The notes under the pieces were generated by a model. It was not told where the DNA came from, did no database searches, and saw only the letters and a list, made by a program, of their open reading frames with translations. This document shows, piece after piece, positions 62,076 through 64,000 of a stretch of DNA of 64,000 bases. The stretch is from Bdellovibrionales bacterium (lineage in GTDB: Bacteria > Pseudomonadota > Alphaproteobacteria > UBA9219): assembly GCA_041662785.1 (NCBI GenBank), contig JBAZRW010000006.1, forward strand, positions 1 to 64,000, read 5' to 3'. Made by a program: the position numbers and the translations under genes. The first letter of the stretch is position 1, and each line of letters opens with the position of its first letter.

Positions 62076-63200
62076 ATGCCCCTAAGCCTCTCCTCCCTTT
62101 CCCTCACCAACTTTCGCAACCATGGCGAGATGAGGCTAAAGCTTGCGTCCGCGCCTGTCGTGCTGACGGGCATGAATGGCAGTGGCAAGACGAATATCCT
62201 TGAGGCGATTAGTTTGCTGGTTCCCGGACGCGGCCTGTGCCGCGCTTCATCCGCCGAGTGGCAAAATCATGATGAGTCCTTGCCATGGGCCGTGGCGGCT
62301 GAGGTGAGAACGTCCGAGGGCGATGTGAAGATTGGGACGGGTCGCGATCCCGCCGCGCCTGACAATGGGCGTCGCGTCGTGCATGTCGATGGTCGCGCGG
62401 TGAAGGGGCAGCAAGCCTTAGCCGAGCATGTCGCGATGGCGTGGGTGACGCCCGATCTGGATCGCGTGCTGGCCGATGGCTCGGCGGCGCGGCGCAAGCT
62501 GTTGGATCGTATGGTGTACAGCTTTGATCCCGCGCATGCGGGGCGCGTCCATCGGTACGAGAAGGCGATGCGCGAGCGCCTGCGCCTGCTCCGCGATGGC
62601 GTGGCGGATGCGACGTGGCTGGCGGCGCTAGAGGACACGATGGCGCAAACGGGCGTTTCGATTGCGGCGGCGCGGCTGCATCTGCTGCGGCAATTGCAAA
62701 GCGCGATGACTCTGGCGCAAAGCGCTTTTCCGCAGGCGGAGATTACCCTTGTCGGCATGGCCGAGGAAGCCTTGGCCGATCAGCCCGCGCTTTTGGTGGA
62801 GGATAAGCTTCGTGCCGCGCTGGCACGCTCGCGGCAGGGCGATGCGCAAAGCGGAACCTGCGCGATTGGCGTGCATCGTAGTGATCTCTTGGTGATCCAT
62901 CGCGCCCACAACTGCCCTGCCGAGCTATGCTCGACCGGCGAACAAAAGGCACTGCTGGTTGCCATTATGCTGGCCTTTGTTCGCACGCTGACTGTGGCGA
63001 GGGGAGGGCATCCGCCGCTGTTCCTTTTGGATGATATTACCGCGCATTTGGATGGCGTGCGCCGCGCCGCGCTGTTTGAGGAAATCCTTGCCCTTCGCGT
63101 TCAGGCATGGCTGACGGGGACGGATGAGGCCTTTTTCGACGCGTTTTTGCCCTATGCCCAGCACTTTTCCGTGGAAAAGGGGCGGGTGACGGGCGGATAG
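62076..63200 (+). CDS. recF: DNA replication and repair protein RecF
   Basis: RecF loads RecA at gaps with RecO and RecR. The 374-residue protein has SLTNFRNHGEM, Walker A GMNGSGKT (32-39), NILEAISLLVPGRG, the central RRKLLDRMVYSFDPAH and the ABC-like STGEQKALL. Walker B is FLLDDITAHLD. The gene follows dnaN, but a 435-bp repeat-filled gap separates them and gyrB does not follow. No clear ribosome binding site precedes the ATG because a heptamer array lies there. Confidence 0.95.
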   Translation: MPLSLSSLSLTNFRNHGEMRLKLASAPVVLTGMNGSGKTNILEAISLLVPGRGLCRASSAEWQNHDESLPWAVAAEVRTSEGDVKIGTGRDPAAPDNGRRVVHVDGRAVKGQQALAEHVAMAWVTPDLDRVLADGSAARRKLLDRMVYSFDPAHAGRVHRYEKAMRERLRLLRDGVADATWLAALEDTMAQTGVSIAAARLHLLRQLQSAMTLAQSAFPQAEITLVGMAEEALADQPALLVEDKLRAALARSRQGDAQSGTCAIGVHRSDLLVIHRAHNCPAELCSTGEQKALLVAIMLAFVRTLTVARGGHPPLFLLDDITAHLDGVRRAALFEEILALRVQAWLTGTDEAFFDAFLPYAQHFSVEKGRVTGG

Positions 63201-63273
63201 CCCCCATGTTTATTGAAAAAACAATTGGTTAGAGAGTTTCGTGGAAAAAACATCATATTCTTGAAAAAATCCC

Positions 63274-63302
63274 TTGACATGTGGGGACGTTTCTGCTATT
63301 GA
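63274..63302 (+). promoter_or_regulatory. Probable rpiB-glyA promoter
   Basis: A consensus -35 TTGACA (63274-63279) is followed after 17 bases by TATTGA (63297-63302), with an upstream TG (63294-63295) as in extended -10 boxes. It lies about 95 bases before the rpiB start. Confidence 0.5.
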
Positions 63303-63395
63303 CATTGCCATGCGGAGCTTTGTCCGAAGTTAGTCTTCAGCATTTAGGGAAAGAGGGGGTTGGCTTTTGGGGGCGGCCTCATTAATGTCCTCACC

Positions 63396-63845
63396 ATGAC
63401 ACAAAAAACAATATATCTGGCCTCGGATCATAGGGGCGTAGCGCTTAGAGGGGTTCTGGCCGATTGGTTAAGGAGCCAATCCTATGTCGTGAATGACTTG
63501 GGGCCGATGGACACGACGCGCGTGAACGCCTCCGACTTCGCGGTGCGCCTTGCCACGGCGATGCGTGAGGACAAAGAGTGTGTTGGCGTCTTAGTTTGCG
63601 GGACGGGGCAGGCGATGGCGATGACGGCCAATCGCTTTGCGCATATCCGTGCCGCTTTGTGCGTGAATGGCTTTATGGCGCGGCTGGCGCGGCAGCACAA
63701 CGACGCGAACGTCCTTGCGATGGGCGCAGAGCTGGTGGGCGAGGGGCTGGCGCTTGAATGCTTGCAGGTGTTTTTGACGACGGAAGCGTTGAGCGGCGTG
63801 TATGCCGCCCGTTGCCGGATGCTGACGGATATGGGCGGTCTTTAG
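63396..63845 (+). CDS. rpiB: Ribose-5-phosphate isomerase B
   Basis: RpiB interconverts ribose 5-phosphate and ribulose 5-phosphate. The 149-residue protein has YLASDHRGVALR, the catalytic cysteine in LVCGTG (C68), AMTANRFAHIRAAL and ARQHNDANVLAMGAE, all family features. The ATG at 63396 is used; in-frame codons from 63360 are not conserved. It is followed after 22 bases by glyA, a common pair in alphaproteobacteria. Confidence 0.95.
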   Translation: MTQKTIYLASDHRGVALRGVLADWLRSQSYVVNDLGPMDTTRVNASDFAVRLATAMREDKECVGVLVCGTGQAMAMTANRFAHIRAALCVNGFMARLARQHNDANVLAMGAELVGEGLALECLQVFLTTEALSGVYAARCRMLTDMGGL

Positions 63846-63867
63846 TTTCTTTCGAAAGGAAAACGTG

Positions 63868-64000
63868 ATGAGTGGTTTGAATCCTTCTTTTTTTGCCGAG
63901 TCTTTGGAAGCCCATGATCCTGAGCTTTTCGCGTCGATCAAGGGTGAGCTTTCGCGTCAGCAAAACAATATCGAATTGATCGCGTCGGAAAACATTGTCT
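63868..64000 (+). CDS. glyA: Serine hydroxymethyltransferase, N-terminal part (runs off the window)
   Basis: The frame starts at ATG 63868 with AAAGGA at 63855-63860. Its last segment, LSRQQNNIELIASENIV, is the GlyA hallmark with the SEN motif. GlyA makes glycine and methylene-tetrahydrofolate from serine with pyridoxal phosphate. Only about 44 codons are present before the window ends. Confidence 0.95.
   Translation, partial: MSGLNPSFFAESLEAHDPELFASIKGELSRQQNNIELIASENIV

Overview
The window reads as a chromosomal segment of a free-living, Gram-negative alphaproteobacterium of moderate GC content. Evidence for this is the nadA-nadB-nadC operon divergent from a NadQ-type NUDIX regulator, an Irr-type Fur regulator, an Obg without a C-terminal extension, a QueH, and two VPLPA-CTERM envelope proteins. 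The exact order cannot be fixed from sequence alone; a Rhodospirillales-like or other early-branching lineage is plausible. There is no prophage, plasmid backbone, rRNA operon or CRISPR array. One tRNA gene (tRNA-Ser, GCT) is present.

Layout. 1-2.8 kb: the 3' end of an unknown gene, a GHKL ATPase with an HExxH site, tRNA-Ser and a 48-bp direct repeat that copies its 5' end. 2.8-10 kb: a small PH-like membrane protein, a GH17-GT2 beta-glucan synthase, an MlaC/HpnM-type periplasmic protein, dxs (with a frameshift near its 3' end) and a duplicated-motif orphan. 10-18 kb: an HD hydrolase, smc, a DsbA-like protein, a decayed IS4-type transposase, aroA and a conserved unknown. 18-22.4 kb: nadQ and nadABC with a visible promoter and operator. 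22.4-26.6 kb: a tightly overlapping minus-strand operon of two GT2 enzymes, a GT-C-like membrane protein and a lipoprotein. 26.6-38.4 kb: kinase-like protein, ogt, nth-queH, DUF2125, HD-GYP, two VPLPA-CTERM paralogues, rppH, amidase-djlA, irr, gpt, rlmI and dapA. 38.4-42 kb: an isolated, compositionally mosaic DotA/TraY-family gene. 42-49 kb: dut, coaBC, an SH3 protein, a hybrid histidine kinase and a degenerate Cdc48-like AAA protein. 49-53 kb: ettA and two tandem membrane paralogues, one ending in a copy of the ettA tail. 53-64 kb: rplU-rpmA-obg, an ABC-2 permease, murD2-murL, dnaN, recF, rpiB and the start of glyA.

Two repeat systems run through the window. One is a palindromic element built around CGTCAT-CCCGC...GCGGG-ATCC. 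It sits in most larger intergenic gaps, lies in frame inside nadB, and creates false N-terminal extensions of neighbouring reading frames. The other is a strict 7-bp tandem family (GTTCAGA, GATCAGA, ATTCAGG, GGTCAGG and their complements) that abuts dnaN, recF, rpmA, obg, coaBC and dut, in two places as opposite-strand pairs that could form long stems.

Metabolically the window encodes NAD synthesis, isoprenoid entry (DXS), chorismate and lysine precursors, CoA, dUTP removal, and envelope work: peptidoglycan via the MurD2/MurL epimerase route, beta-glucan, polyprenyl-linked sugars, and lipid transport. Calls rest on reading motifs and gene context by eye; no database search was run.
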